This document shows positions 41,496-50,621 of a stretch of DNA of 64,000 nt, in pieces. The stretch comes from Vibrio splendidus (GTDB lineage Bacteria > Pseudomonadota > Gammaproteobacteria > Enterobacterales > Vibrionaceae), in assembly GCF_001557875.1 (NCBI RefSeq), contig NZ_LNRF01000011.1:95277-159276 (forward strand), in the 5' to 3' direction. The position numbers were made by a program, and so were the translations under genes. Position 1 is the first letter of the stretch. Every line of letters starts with the position of its first letter. Below the pieces are notes generated by a model, which was not told where the DNA came from, made no database searches, and worked only from the letters and a program-made list of their open reading frames with translations.

Positions 41496-41530
41496 TTTTG
41501 GTGATTGAACTATACTGTGGTCAGACCACA
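41496..41530 (+). promoter_or_regulatory. fadH promoter with FadR-type operator
   Basis: TATACT at 41511-41516 is a likely -10, with a weak TTTGAA about 16 bp upstream. A perfect palindrome TGTGGTC-A-GACCACA at 41516-41530 contains the FadR core TGGTCNGACCA. It covers the start-site region, where binding would block transcription. Confidence 0.75.
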
Positions 41531-41547
41531 AGGATAAAATAATAGAA

Positions 41548-43560
41548 GTGATGTCTGCCATGTACCCACATTTACTTGAACCACTCGATCTTGGATTTAC
41601 TCAGTTACGTAACCGTGTATTGATGGGATCAATGCACACAGGTTTAGAAGAAAATAAAGAAGGCCTACACAAACTTGCCGCGTTTTATGAAGAGCGAGCA
41701 AAAGGAGGCGTTGGTCTTATTGTTACCGGTGGTTTCTCTCCTAATTTACGTGGCAGATTAACCCCATTTAGTGCTGAATTCAGTAAAGTAAAGCACGCCA
41801 AAGCGCACCAAGTTGTTACCGAAGCCGTCCACAAGCACGGCGGTAAAATTGCGCTTCAACTATTGCATGCCGGTCGTTATGCGATGCACCCATTCGCGCA
41901 AAGTGCTTCTGGCATTAAAGCGCCAATCGCTAAGTTCGCACCCAGTGAGATGAGCCCTCGTCAGATAAAAAAGACCATCGGTGCCTTTGCCAATAGTGCA
42001 GAGCTCGCTCAGGTTGCTGGTTATGACGGCATTGAGATCATGGGCTCGGAAGGTTACTTGATTAACCAATTCATTTGTAAGCGTACCAACATGCGTTACG
42101 ACGAGTGGGGCGGTTCTTACGAGAAGCGTATGCGTTTCCCGCTAGAGATCGTCAAATCGATTCGCGAAGCGGTGGGTAAAGATTTCATTATTATTTTCCG
42201 ACTGTCGATGCTGGATTTGGTTGAGCAAGGCAGCACCTTTGAAGATGTTGTTCTTTTGGCTCAGAAGCTAGAAGAAGCGGGTGTGACTATCATCAATACC
42301 GGTATTGGTTGGCATGAAGCTCGTGTTCCGACTATCGCGACGCAAGTACCACGAGGCGCATTCTCTTGGGTAACCGAGAAAGTGAAACCATACGTGTCGA
42401 TCCCAGTGGTGACTTGTAACCGAATCAACACACCAGAAGAGGCCGAACGTATCCTCAGTTCAGGACAGGCCGACATGGTATCAATGGCGCGTCCATTCTT
42501 GGCAGATCCGGACTTTGTTAATAAAGCCGCTCAAGACCAAGCGCAGTTCATCAATACCTGTATCGGCTGTAACCAAGCTTGTCTTGATAACGTGTTTAAG
42601 GGTAAGCGAGCGAGCTGTTTGGTGAACCCACGAGCGTGTTACGAGACTGAAATTGTTGTTCAGCCAGCGCAAGCGACTAAGACCATTGCGGTTGTCGGCG
42701 CAGGCCCAGCCGGTTTAGCCTGTGCAACGACTTTAGCGCAGCGTGGACACAAGGTTGACTTGATTGAGAAAAATGACCGTATCGGCGGCCAGTTTAGATT
42801 AGCAATGCAGATACCGGGCAAAGAAGAGTTCAGAGAAACGATTCGTTATTTTGCTAACCAAATCGATGCATCCGGCGTGAATCTGAAACTGGATACCGAA
42901 GCAACGTTTGAGATGTTGTTGAAGTACGATGAAGTGGTGATGGCTGCTGGCGTAGAGCCAAGAAAGCTCGATATTGAGGGCATTGACCAAGAAAACGTGG
43001 TCGATTACCAAACCTTGATTCGCGAAAAGACACCAGTAGGCGAAAAGGTCGCGATTGTTGGTGCTGGTGGTATCGGTGTCGATGTGGCAACCATGCTGAC
43101 AGAGCCGACTTCACACAGCTTAGACGATTGGCTGCATGAGTGGGGTATTGATAAGAACATGGAACACCCAGGTGGTTTGTATCCTTACCCGGATTCATTC
43201 AGCGACAAAACGGTTTGGGTGATGCAGCGTAAAGCGGGGCGCGTTGGTAAAGGTCCGGGCAAAACTACAGGCTGGATTCACAAACGCACGCTAGAGAAAC
43301 GAGGTGTGAATCTACTGGGCGGTGTAAGCTACAACAAGATTGATGACCAAGGTCTGCATATCAGTATTGGCAAGAAAGAACAGGTCCTCGATGCCGATTC
43401 CGTTATCGTGTGTGCAGGTCAGGTGTCAGTTCGTCCATTTGAAGATATGTGGCAAGAGTTTGGTGGCAAACTGCACGTGATAGGCGGTGCCGATTATGCC
43501 GGTGAGCTGGATGCAGTACGTGCTATCCGTCAAGGTGTTGAACTGGCTATTAAGTTATAG
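41548..43560 (+). CDS. fadH: 2,4-dienoyl-CoA reductase (NADPH)
   Basis: FadH removes conjugated double bonds during beta-oxidation of unsaturated fatty acids. The 670-residue protein has an N-terminal FMN barrel of the old-yellow-enzyme type (GLIVTGGFSPN, QLLHAGRYAMHP, GYLINQFICKRTN). The 4Fe-4S cysteines are in CIGCNQACLDNVFKGKRASC (about 335-354). FAD and NADPH domains follow (VVGAGPAGLACAT, AIVGAGGIGVDVAT). The start may be the second or fourth Met, since three ATGs lie in frame. Its operator suggests FadR repression when fatty acids are absent. Confidence 0.96.
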   Translation: MMSAMYPHLLEPLDLGFTQLRNRVLMGSMHTGLEENKEGLHKLAAFYEERAKGGVGLIVTGGFSPNLRGRLTPFSAEFSKVKHAKAHQVVTEAVHKHGGKIALQLLHAGRYAMHPFAQSASGIKAPIAKFAPSEMSPRQIKKTIGAFANSAELAQVAGYDGIEIMGSEGYLINQFICKRTNMRYDEWGGSYEKRMRFPLEIVKSIREAVGKDFIIIFRLSMLDLVEQGSTFEDVVLLAQKLEEAGVTIINTGIGWHEARVPTIATQVPRGAFSWVTEKVKPYVSIPVVTCNRINTPEEAERILSSGQADMVSMARPFLADPDFVNKAAQDQAQFINTCIGCNQACLDNVFKGKRASCLVNPRACYETEIVVQPAQATKTIAVVGAGPAGLACATTLAQRGHKVDLIEKNDRIGGQFRLAMQIPGKEEFRETIRYFANQIDASGVNLKLDTEATFEMLLKYDEVVMAAGVEPRKLDIEGIDQENVVDYQTLIREKTPVGEKVAIVGAGGIGVDVATMLTEPTSHSLDDWLHEWGIDKNMEHPGGLYPYPDSFSDKTVWVMQRKAGRVGKGPGKTTGWIHKRTLEKRGVNLLGGVSYNKIDDQGLHISIGKKEQVLDADSVIVCAGQVSVRPFEDMWQEFGGKLHVIGGADYAGELDAVRAIRQGVELAIKL

Positions 43561-43628
43561 AATCAGCCATCAAACTGTAATCTTACCGGTAGATATTGTT
43601 ACTTAATTTGCTGAGCTAGATTTTTAAC

Positions 43629-43660
43629 AAGGCTCCTAAGTCATAGATTTAGGAGCCTTT
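43629..43660 (+). terminator. fadH terminator
   Basis: An 11-bp stem AAGGCTCCTAA / TTAGGAGCCTT is followed by TATTGTTT. Confidence 0.8.
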
Positions 43661-43767
43661 ATTGTTTCTAATTTAGGCCAAATGGCTAGTCGTTGAGATT
43701 TATTATCGTTTGTATTCTGTGCTAAAGTTCAAGTATACAAATAATAAAGAAATAGTAAGGACTTCAA

Positions 43768-44316
43768 ATGGATGCTTTGGATCTATTGCTCAACAGACGC
43801 TCAATCGCAAAACTCTCTGATCCAGCACCTGAAGGTGTGGCGTTAGAAAACATCATTAAAGCAGGGCTGCGCGCTCCAGACCACGGTGCACTAACACCTT
43901 GGCGCTTTGTTATCGCGCAAGGTTCTGGTCTACAAAAGCTTTCAGACATCTTGGTGCGTGCCGCTGAAGCGGATGAAAGCGAAGAAGCGGTTATCGAGAA
44001 AGTAAAAAAAGCGCCGTTCCGAGCTCCGATGGTGATCACCGTGATTGCTAAAGTAACCGAGCATGAAAAAGTACCAGCGATTGAACAACATCTTTCTGCA
44101 GGTTGCGCTGCTCAAGCGATGCAAATGGCTGCAGTCGCACAAGGTTTCCAAGGCTTTTGGCGCTCAGGTAAATGGATGTTCCACCCAGAAGTACACCAAG
44201 CATTTGGCCTAGAAGGCGACGACGAAATTGTTGGCTTCCTATACCTAGGTACTCCGGGCTGTACACCAATGAAAGTACCAGAGCGCGACTTCTCTAAGTT
44301 TGTTGAGTTCTTATAA
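43768..44316 (+). CDS. ydjA: NAD(P)H nitroreductase (YdjA-like)
   Basis: This is a small FMN-dependent oxidoreductase of 182 residues with the family start LLLNRRSIAKLSDPAPEG, the FMN phosphate-binding LRAPDHGALTPWRF and the C-terminal VGFLYLGTP. E. coli YdjA is similar in size and lies next to sppA; the physiological substrate is unknown. It is preceded by an AAGGACT ribosome site. Confidence 0.92.
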   Translation: MDALDLLLNRRSIAKLSDPAPEGVALENIIKAGLRAPDHGALTPWRFVIAQGSGLQKLSDILVRAAEADESEEAVIEKVKKAPFRAPMVITVIAKVTEHEKVPAIEQHLSAGCAAQAMQMAAVAQGFQGFWRSGKWMFHPEVHQAFGLEGDDEIVGFLYLGTPGCTPMKVPERDFSKFVEFL

Positions 44317-44664
44317 AGAGCACTACGTTGAAAATGACTTAGATCTGTGGGGAATTGTGAACTTGTTGGTTATGAATTCTATTGAATTGAATATTCAGTG
44401 CAGCACATCATTTTTAGAAAGAACCTTGCTAGACAGGACTTCATGAAAGCAAGCAGTGATACAGCCCACTAGGGGCTGATTCGATCACTAGACTGTTAGC
44501 GTACTTGTTAAGTCCAACATGGTAAGTGGTATAAGCACAAGATAGTAGATTGTTCTTACCACGTTGAGTAAAACAGTTGTTAACTCAATCAACTTCATAA
44601 ACACCGCCTTCGTTATACGATTGTCGAATGTTGTCTTTAGCGTGAACTTTGATATGATTATTAA

Positions 44665-44764
44665 TGTAATACGTCATCGTACTCTCAGTTCAGAAGACTG
44701 CAATCTTCTTGCTAAAAACGTGTATGTGACTGATAAATCAGCCCGCCTTTGTGTGGGCTTTTTT
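44665..44764 (+). ncRNA. Candidate small RNA, about 100 nt
   Basis: A sigma-70 promoter TTGTCT-16 bp-TATGAT (44631-44658) points to a start near 44665. A Rho-independent terminator closes the unit at 44740-44764: stem AGCCCGC / GTGGGCT (one G-T pair), then six T. There is no ribosome site or long frame in between. I do not recognise the RNA; it lacks the conserved core of Qrr RNAs. Confidence 0.55.
44740..44764 (+). terminator. Terminator of the sRNA candidate
   Basis: A 7-bp GC-rich stem with a 6-nt loop is followed by TTTTTT. Confidence 0.85.
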
Positions 44765-44911
44765 ATTGCTTAGACTCTTGCATCTTACCTCCCGTAATTC
44801 GATTTGTCCTTAGTACAACATGTTGTGTTCGTTTGGTTTTTTTGTCCTTTATTTTGTGTTACTTATCTGCTTTCTTGTGTCGTATTTAACGAGAACCACC
44901 AACTTTTAGTT

Positions 44912-44925
44912 TTGATTCAGATCAA
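44912..44925. promoter_or_regulatory. FNR box
   Basis: TTGATTCAGATCAA matches the FNR consensus TTGAT-N4-ATCAA exactly. The nearest candidate -10 on the plus strand is TATTAT at 44958-44963, which puts the box near -51, an unusual spacing. Confidence 0.6.
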
Positions 44926-45190
44926 TAAAAAGAGAACGCTGAATAAGATCAATTCAATATTATTACGCTAGTTCTCGCTTTAGAAAAAATAAATAAAACC
45001 AATAATATAGTGTAAAAATCGTTGCTTTTTCTAGAGTCATTGCAGGCTGTGGCCGCATAGTTATTGGTAGATTCAAAACAAGGCAGTTGGTTACTAAAGT
45101 TTGTATAAGGCATGTTTTAATTAGTGAATATTTAGTAGTCAGTAGTTTTTTGAATGCTAACTGTATAAACAACCAGTTTTTCTTGATTTA

Positions 45191-45220
45191 TTAGGGTCAC
45201 ATTAGATAATGTGGCCCTAA
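45191..45220 (+). other. Strong hairpin in the topB leader
   Basis: A 12-bp stem TTAGGGTCACAT / ATGTGGCCCTAA (one T-G pair) with a 6-nt loop is followed by TTGTTTG. It could end an upstream transcript or shape the topB leader, as it lies 24 nt before the ATG. Confidence 0.6.
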
Positions 45221-45243
45221 TTGTTTGTAGCATCTGGAAAAAC

Positions 45244-47256
45244 ATGTCTCGCCTTATTATTGCTGAAAAACCAAGCCTCGGCCGCGCGATTGCCGCCGCA
45301 CTACCTAATCCACAGAAGAAAGACCAAGGGTTTATCAAATGTGGTAATGGAGATGTGGTGACTTGGTGTATTGGACATTTATTGGAGCAGGTTGAGCCAG
45401 ATGCTTATGATGATCGTTATAAGAAGTGGAATTTAGCCGATCTTCCTATTGTGCCAGAGCAATGGCAACTAAGACCGCGTAAGACGTCGAGCAAACAGCT
45501 CACGGTGATCCGAAAGCTATTGAAGGACGCAACCCAAATTGTCCATGCGGGAGACCCAGATAGAGAAGGACAGTTGCTGGTGGATGAAGTGATCGATTAC
45601 TGCAAAGTGTCCAAGGCCAAAAAAGAGTCGATGGACAGGCTATTGATCAGCGACTTGAACTTACCTGCTGTGAAGCGTGCGCTTTCTCAAATGCGCAGTA
45701 ACCGTGACTTTATTCCACTGTCTATTTCTGCATTGGCACGCTCTAGAGCCGATTGGCTGTATGGCATGAACATGACCCGAGCTTATACCTTGCTTGGTCA
45801 AAAGGCTGGTTACCAAGGCGTGTTGTCGGTAGGGCGAGTACAAACACCTGTACTTGGTTTGGTCGTAAGGCGTGATGAAGAGATCGAAAACTTCATTCCA
45901 AAAGATTACTTCACTTTGCATGCTTTGATCCCTTACCAAAACAACGGTCAGAGTTTTGATATTCGTGCTCGTTGGAAACCAAGTGAAGCGTGTAAGCCGT
46001 GGCAAGATGAAGAAGGGCGTGTGCTCAATCGCAAGTTGGTTGAGAACGTGGCTAACCGAATTGCGAATCAACCCGCGACGGTAACGGAATCAGAGCAAAA
46101 GCAAAGTAAACAAGCTGCGCCACTGCCTTACTCGCTGTCAGCACTGCAGATTGATGCGTCTAAGCGTTTCGGTATGAGTGCTCAGCAGGTTCTCGACACG
46201 TGTCAGTCGTTGTATGAGAAACACAAACTCATCACTTACCCTCGTTCTGATAGTCGTTATTTACCTAAAGATCACTACTCACAAAGAGAGTCGGTAGTAG
46301 ATGCTATCGCTAACAATGCGAAAGAGCTGCAAAGTGGCGCTCAAGGCGCGGATCTTTCCCTTAAATCCAAAGCATGGAACGACAGTAAGGTCGATGCTCA
46401 CCACGCGATTATTCCTACTCCGAAGAAGTCATCAGTGAATGGCTTATCTGCTAATGAGATGAAGATCTATCAGCAAATCGCTCGTCAGTATCTAATGCAG
46501 TTCTACCCACCTGCCGTTTTTGCTGATGCTAAGCTGGTCTTTGATATCGCTGGTGGCGTGTTCATTGCGAAAGGACGTCAGCTTATCAACCCTGGTTGGA
46601 AAGTGTTGATGGGTAAAACCGACACCGAAGAGAAAGGTGATGGCACGGATACGGTTCCACCGCTAGATAAAGGAACTGTGTTGACCTGTCGTGAAGGCGT
46701 GATTGGTGATAAGAAAACGGAACCACCAAAGCACTTCACGGAAGCGACATTGCTTCAAGCGATGACAGGTATCGCGCGTTTTGTTGCGAACAAAGACCTT
46801 AAAGCCATTTTGAAAGAGACCGATGGTCTTGGCACAGAAGCAACCCGTGCGGGTATTCTCGATACTCTATTCAAAAGGCAACTGCTAACGCGCCAAGGTA
46901 AGAGTATTCACAGTAGCCCTGCGGGCAGAGGCTTGATTCATGCCTTACCTGAGGATTCTACCTTCCCAGATATGACGGCCCATTGGGAACACCAGCTGCA
47001 AGGTATGGCAGAACGAAATCAAGCGTATCAGCCTTTCATGCAAGCGTTAGAAAGCAAGATTGATGGTTTGATGGGCAAGGTAAAAACCGGCGAAGTTCCT
47101 GAGTCTCTGCGCCATCTTCCTAAAGTCGAGAGACCTGCCTTCAAACGCCGTAAAGGCGGTGGTGCTAAGAAGTCTTATGCCAAGAACGGTTCGTATGCCA
47201 ACAAAGGTGCGTATGCTAAGAAAGGTACTTCCGCTAAAAAGAGCACCAAAAGCTAA
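45244..47256 (+). CDS. topB: DNA topoisomerase III
   Basis: TopB is a type IA topoisomerase that decatenates DNA through single-strand passage. The ATG at 45244 gives MSRLIIAEKPSLGRAIAAAL and 670 residues; the frame opens 11 codons earlier inside a hairpin. The Toprim motif is followed by DPDREGQLLVDEV, and the catalytic Tyr is in KLITYPRSDSRYL (about 340). The C-terminus ends in a Lys/Gly/Ala/Tyr-rich tail with repeated (A/S)YAKKG-like units, probably a DNA-binding tail. Confidence 0.95.
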   Translation: MSRLIIAEKPSLGRAIAAALPNPQKKDQGFIKCGNGDVVTWCIGHLLEQVEPDAYDDRYKKWNLADLPIVPEQWQLRPRKTSSKQLTVIRKLLKDATQIVHAGDPDREGQLLVDEVIDYCKVSKAKKESMDRLLISDLNLPAVKRALSQMRSNRDFIPLSISALARSRADWLYGMNMTRAYTLLGQKAGYQGVLSVGRVQTPVLGLVVRRDEEIENFIPKDYFTLHALIPYQNNGQSFDIRARWKPSEACKPWQDEEGRVLNRKLVENVANRIANQPATVTESEQKQSKQAAPLPYSLSALQIDASKRFGMSAQQVLDTCQSLYEKHKLITYPRSDSRYLPKDHYSQRESVVDAIANNAKELQSGAQGADLSLKSKAWNDSKVDAHHAIIPTPKKSSVNGLSANEMKIYQQIARQYLMQFYPPAVFADAKLVFDIAGGVFIAKGRQLINPGWKVLMGKTDTEEKGDGTDTVPPLDKGTVLTCREGVIGDKKTEPPKHFTEATLLQAMTGIARFVANKDLKAILKETDGLGTEATRAGILDTLFKRQLLTRQGKSIHSSPAGRGLIHALPEDSTFPDMTAHWEHQLQGMAERNQAYQPFMQALESKIDGLMGKVKTGEVPESLRHLPKVERPAFKRRKGGGAKKSYAKNGSYANKGAYAKKGTSAKKSTKS

Positions 47257-47274
47257 GACTTATTGAAGTTAGGA

Positions 47275-48276
47275 TTAACGCCCGACTTTGCGGCCACAGC
47301 GCTTAAACAGCTGCTGCCAATAGTCGACATGGCGACGAGTGGATGCTCGAAAGGCTTGATGTGCATCTTGGATGGGAAAGTAATAACTGTGCAGTTCAGG
47401 TTGCGCGTCAAACATCCCTAGTTGCGGGGCTAACTGCTGATAATAGCCATCCAGCTGCGCCATGTAGGGCTGAACCTTACCTATGTATTGTTGCTCGAAC
47501 ACATTGTTGAGATAACGAAACTTGGTTGTGTCTCGCTGTTTACCACAGATGATGTTGTTATCAAAAGTTGTCAGCTGTTTGGTGATGGTATCCAGCTCAA
47601 CTGAGGCTCGAGCGAGCGAGTAGTACAAATCCCCAAGGGTCGAACTTTTATCTAGTACTTCCTGAACCTCAGTGGTTTTGCCGGAAACGAGCGATGTGTT
47701 TAACGCTTGATTGATATGTTCTAAGGCATCACTGGTTTGCCTTACCTGATCGCCGATATCAGCGCGTAACCACTGACTACCGCGCATCTGAGACTGCATC
47801 GCATCGCTGGCATAGATTAGATTCCATTGGTGCAGCGGAAACTGTGCGAGTTTCTGCTGTTCGATTTCTTTCAGTAGCTCTACGATCTCTGGGTCTAGTT
47901 CGCTAGCGGATAAACATTTTCCAACACCTGCAAGTAGGGCGACTTGATAATCGTAATTACGAAACTCATCCGCAACCTTGCCCAGAACTGAATTTCTTTC
48001 TGCAATCAGATTGAACAATCCACATTGACGAAGCTGGTAACTGTCGATGAGACCGATAGAAAGCGAGGGCACGTCAAGCAGCAGTTCTCGTTTTCTCGGT
48101 AGGCTTTCAAACTCCCAGTCCTCTTTTATCTCATCAGCATCTTGTACTCTGGCAACCTTGGTTTGATAGTCGTCGAACAAATCGCCGGGGCCTTCCCCAA
48201 AACATCCGCCGAGCACCAATACAATTAAAAGCGTTGGTGAGCGTCGTACTAAGTTTGTAAGAAGGCGATGATTCAT
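47275..48276 (-). CDS. DUF3080-type lipoprotein
   Basis: The 333-residue protein starts with a signal peptide and lipobox (LLIVLVLGGCFGEGPGDLFDDY, Cys at about 25). The rest is helical with no known motif; the layout fits DUF3080 proteins of Vibrio and Shewanella. It lies 7 bp after the SDR gene on the same strand, so the two form an operon. It converges with topB across 18 bp. Confidence 0.75.
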   Translation of the reverse strand: MNHRLLTNLVRRSPTLLIVLVLGGCFGEGPGDLFDDYQTKVARVQDADEIKEDWEFESLPRKRELLLDVPSLSIGLIDSYQLRQCGLFNLIAERNSVLGKVADEFRNYDYQVALLAGVGKCLSASELDPEIVELLKEIEQQKLAQFPLHQWNLIYASDAMQSQMRGSQWLRADIGDQVRQTSDALEHINQALNTSLVSGKTTEVQEVLDKSSTLGDLYYSLARASVELDTITKQLTTFDNNIICGKQRDTTKFRYLNNVFEQQYIGKVQPYMAQLDGYYQQLAPQLGMFDAQPELHSYYFPIQDAHQAFRASTRRHVDYWQQLFKRCGRKVGR

Positions 48277-48283
48277 AGGGAGC

Positions 48284-48970
48284 TTACCAGTCTATTTCAG
48301 TGCCATCAAAATTGAAGAAGTGACCACTTACTTCAGTATTCGCGGACTCGATGACTTCAATAAGACCAGAAGCCGAAGTGTCTGTGTCGATGAGAGCGTT
48401 TGGCCCACCCATTTTAGTCTGTACCCAACCTGGATGCAGTGCTAACACCGTAAAGCCATTCTCGGTTAAGTCGTTGCTTAGGCTCTTCACCACGGAGTTT
48501 AGAGCGGCTTTAGAAGAGCGATAGATATAACCGCCGCCTGAGGTGTTCTCAGTCATACTGCCGACTCTAGAGGATAAACAAGCGACCTTTTTGATGTCGC
48601 TGTCTTCTAATAAAGGTAATAGCGTTTCGACAAGTTTCAGCGGAGCAATAGTGTTGACTTCAAAAACACGACGCCACTCTTCAACATCGGTATTACCCAG
48701 TCCGTAGCCTTTTGGGCCATAGTAGCCAGCGTTGTTAATCAAGATATCAATCGACTGAATCTGAGAGAGAAGCTGGCTCACCGCTTGGTAATCGGTTATT
48801 TCTAACTGAATGCAGATAAGGTTGCTGTTGTGCTCTGCGAGTGAGAGCAGTTCTTTTGCTGAATTGGCATCACGATAAGTCGCGTACACCTTGTGGTTAC
48901 CTTTCAAGTATTGCTGAGTCAGGCTTAAGCCAATACCGCGGTTCGCTCCAGTAATAAAAATAACGCTCAT
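48284..48970 (-). CDS. Short-chain dehydrogenase/reductase
   Basis: This 228-residue SDR has the cofactor motif FITGANRGIGLSLTQQYL, the NNAG motif (ILINNAGYYG), a structural Ser (ACLSSRVGSM) and the catalytic YxxxK in GGYIYRSSKAALNSVV. Its substrate is unknown. The sequence resembles the CsgA/sepiapterin-like branch of SDRs. It heads a two-gene unit with the DUF3080 lipoprotein and diverges from the deacetylase-like gene. Confidence 0.88.
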   Translation of the reverse strand: MSVIFITGANRGIGLSLTQQYLKGNHKVYATYRDANSAKELLSLAEHNSNLICIQLEITDYQAVSQLLSQIQSIDILINNAGYYGPKGYGLGNTDVEEWRRVFEVNTIAPLKLVETLLPLLEDSDIKKVACLSSRVGSMTENTSGGGYIYRSSKAALNSVVKSLSNDLTENGFTVLALHPGWVQTKMGGPNALIDTDTSASGLIEVIESANTEVSGHFFNFDGTEIDW

Positions 48971-49171
48971 GGTGATTCCTTGTCAGTTCAATTAGTTAAG
49001 TTTGATGGCTTAACACGAGAAAATCAACGCTCCACCAACTGGCCATTAGCATTCCTACAAAAATCATTACTGCTGCCGCTGAGCCGCAGATCACCTCAAA
49101 GATGAGTATTAAGGTTGTCGCTAAGTCTGAGACTGTTATGATTTTGAGAAAGATACGCAATTAACCTGATT

Positions 49172-50092
49172 ATGATTCCTTTAATTTACCACCCAATCTA
49201 TTCGCAGTTACCTTTACCAGAAGGTCATCGTTACCCAATCAACAAATATCAGTTGTTATATAGTGCTGTTGAGAAACGAATGGATAGCGAACCTCGATGG
49301 AAGAGCAAGTTTGAAGTGTTTCAACCAACGCCGGTTTCGGTTGAGCAAGTAAAACAGGTACACGATAGTGAATATGTCGATTTGCTTGTGTCTGGTCATT
49401 TGCCAGAGGCCAAAATGAGACGCATCGGGTTCCCGTGGAGCGAGCAACTGATCGAAAGGACACTTTACTCAAGTGGAGGAACTTGTTTAGCGGCTGAAAT
49501 GGCAATAGAGAGTGGTTTAGCAATTCATTTGAGTGGTGGTTATCATCACGCACACCATGATTTTGGTAGTGGATTTTGTTTGTTGAACGATCTGGTTTTA
49601 GCGGCAAAACATGCGCTGACCTTTGAACATATCGATAAAGTGCTTATCGTCGACAGCGATGTTCATCATGGTGATGGCACCGCGACTCTTTGCCAAGAGG
49701 ATGACGATATCATTACTTTGTCGTTCCACTGTGACAAAAACTTTCCCGCACGAAAACCGTTGTCTGATTTAGATGTGCCGTTAAGTCGTGAAACAGAAGA
49801 TGAAGAATTTTTTCGTTGTTTTGAACAAGTCACTAAGTTAGCGATTGCTCACCATCAACCTGATCTCATTATTTATGATGCGGGGATCGATATCCACCAA
49901 GACGATGAACTGGGTTATTTGAATGTTTCGACACAAGGGATATTTGAACGCGATTGCTTCATGATTAACTTAGCAAAATCAGAGTCTATTCCGATGGCGT
50001 GTGTCGTTGGGGGAGGCTATCGAACTCAGCACCAAGATTTGGTACCGATTCACATGCAGCTTTTGAAAGCGGCCCTAGCCGTGAATAGTTGA
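49172..50092 (+). CDS. Histone-deacetylase-family amidohydrolase
   Basis: This is a zinc-dependent deacetylase of the AcuC/HDAC superfamily, 306 residues. The active-site His pair is in SGGYHHAHHDFGSGFC (about 127-142), zinc ligands Asp and His in LIVDSDVHHGDGTA, the third ligand Asp in YDAGIDIHQDDELG and the Gly-rich VVGGGYRTQH near the end. Bacterial members act on acetylated polyamines, acetyl-lysine or related amides; the substrate here is not known. Confidence 0.9.
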   Translation: MIPLIYHPIYSQLPLPEGHRYPINKYQLLYSAVEKRMDSEPRWKSKFEVFQPTPVSVEQVKQVHDSEYVDLLVSGHLPEAKMRRIGFPWSEQLIERTLYSSGGTCLAAEMAIESGLAIHLSGGYHHAHHDFGSGFCLLNDLVLAAKHALTFEHIDKVLIVDSDVHHGDGTATLCQEDDDIITLSFHCDKNFPARKPLSDLDVPLSRETEDEEFFRCFEQVTKLAIAHHQPDLIIYDAGIDIHQDDELGYLNVSTQGIFERDCFMINLAKSESIPMACVVGGGYRTQHQDLVPIHMQLLKAALAVNS

Positions 50093-50119
50093 CCTGCTTA
50101 ACGAGGTTTTCTCCAGATA

Positions 50120-50155
50120 CAAAAAAGCCGCTGATTTCTCAGCGGCTTTCTTTAA
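50120..50155 (-). terminator. Terminator after tRNA-Ser copy 1
   Basis: The stem AAAAAAGCCGCTGA / TCAGCGGCTTTCTTT works on both strands, so it can also end the deacetylase-like transcript. It is identical to the one at 50584-50619. Confidence 0.88.
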
Positions 50156-50157
50156 TG

Positions 50158-50248
50158 TGGTGGAGGGATAGGGATTTGAACCCTAGAACCGCTATTAACG
50201 GTTGCCGGTTTTCAAGACCGGTGCTTTCGACCACTCAGCCATCCCTCC
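50158..50248 (-). tRNA. tRNA-Ser(UGA), copy 1
   Basis: Read on the minus strand, acceptor arms GGAGGGA and TCCCTCC pair, with discriminator A and an encoded CCA. The anticodon loop CTTGAAA within stem CGGT/ACCG gives anticodon TGA, with a long variable arm and GGTTCAAATCC T arm. It is 91 nt long and matches the copy at 50622-50712 base for base. Confidence 0.97.
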
Positions 50249-50258
50249 GATGCCGCGT

Positions 50259-50287
50259 ATAATATAAGGGGGGCTTTCGCTTGTAAA
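50259..50287 (-). promoter_or_regulatory. Promoter of tRNA-Ser copy 1
   Basis: On the minus strand TTTACA (50282-50287) and TATTAT (50259-50264) are 17 bp apart. The discriminator is GC-rich (ACGCGGC), as in stringently controlled stable-RNA promoters. The rest of the gap to copy 2 (50288-50583) shows no gene. Confidence 0.7.
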
Positions 50288-50583
50288 TACCCTTATTAAC
50301 TGACTGCTTTTTTTATGAACGCTTTTCGATGTTTTTGTGTTGAATGGCTATTTATTATGCTTTTTTTGATGGTTTTCTTATTGATGTTCGCTAAATCGGG
50401 CTAAAGCGAGCAGTGCGAACGTCTTGGGCTAGCGACATAACGGTGTAATGGTTGAAATGCTGGTGTGGATTTGTGACTGAGTGACAAAGAAAGTGGAAGT
50501 TTGATGGTGGTGCTATTGGGCCAGTTCTTTTGGATGATTAAGTTTGGTGATGAAGTACAAAGAGAAGTGATAAATCCCAAATG

Positions 50584-50619
50584 CAAAAAAGCCGCTGATT
50601 TCTCAGCGGCTTTCTTTAA
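50584..50619 (-). terminator. Terminator after tRNA-Ser copy 2
   Basis: Identical in sequence to the terminator at 50120-50155, so each tRNA copy has its own end signal. Confidence 0.88.
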
Positions 50620-50621
50620 TG

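Larger units (their letters stand above)
44317..45243. other. Gene-free 0.9-kb region between ydjA and topB
   Basis: I see no convincing protein gene. The region holds a CAGCCC/GGGCTG hairpin near 44463-44478, a complete small transcription unit (44631-44764), a perfect FNR box (44912-44925), a possible -10 TATTAT at 44958-44963, GAGAAC/GTTCTC inverted segments flanking 44934-44976, and a 12-bp hairpin at 45191-45220. The 69-codon frames that cross it end inside hairpins or have no ribosome site. Confidence 0.7.

Noticed and set aside
44564..44773. 69-codon frame between ydjA and topB
   Set aside because: It spans the promoter and terminator of the sRNA candidate, ends in the T run and has no ribosome site.
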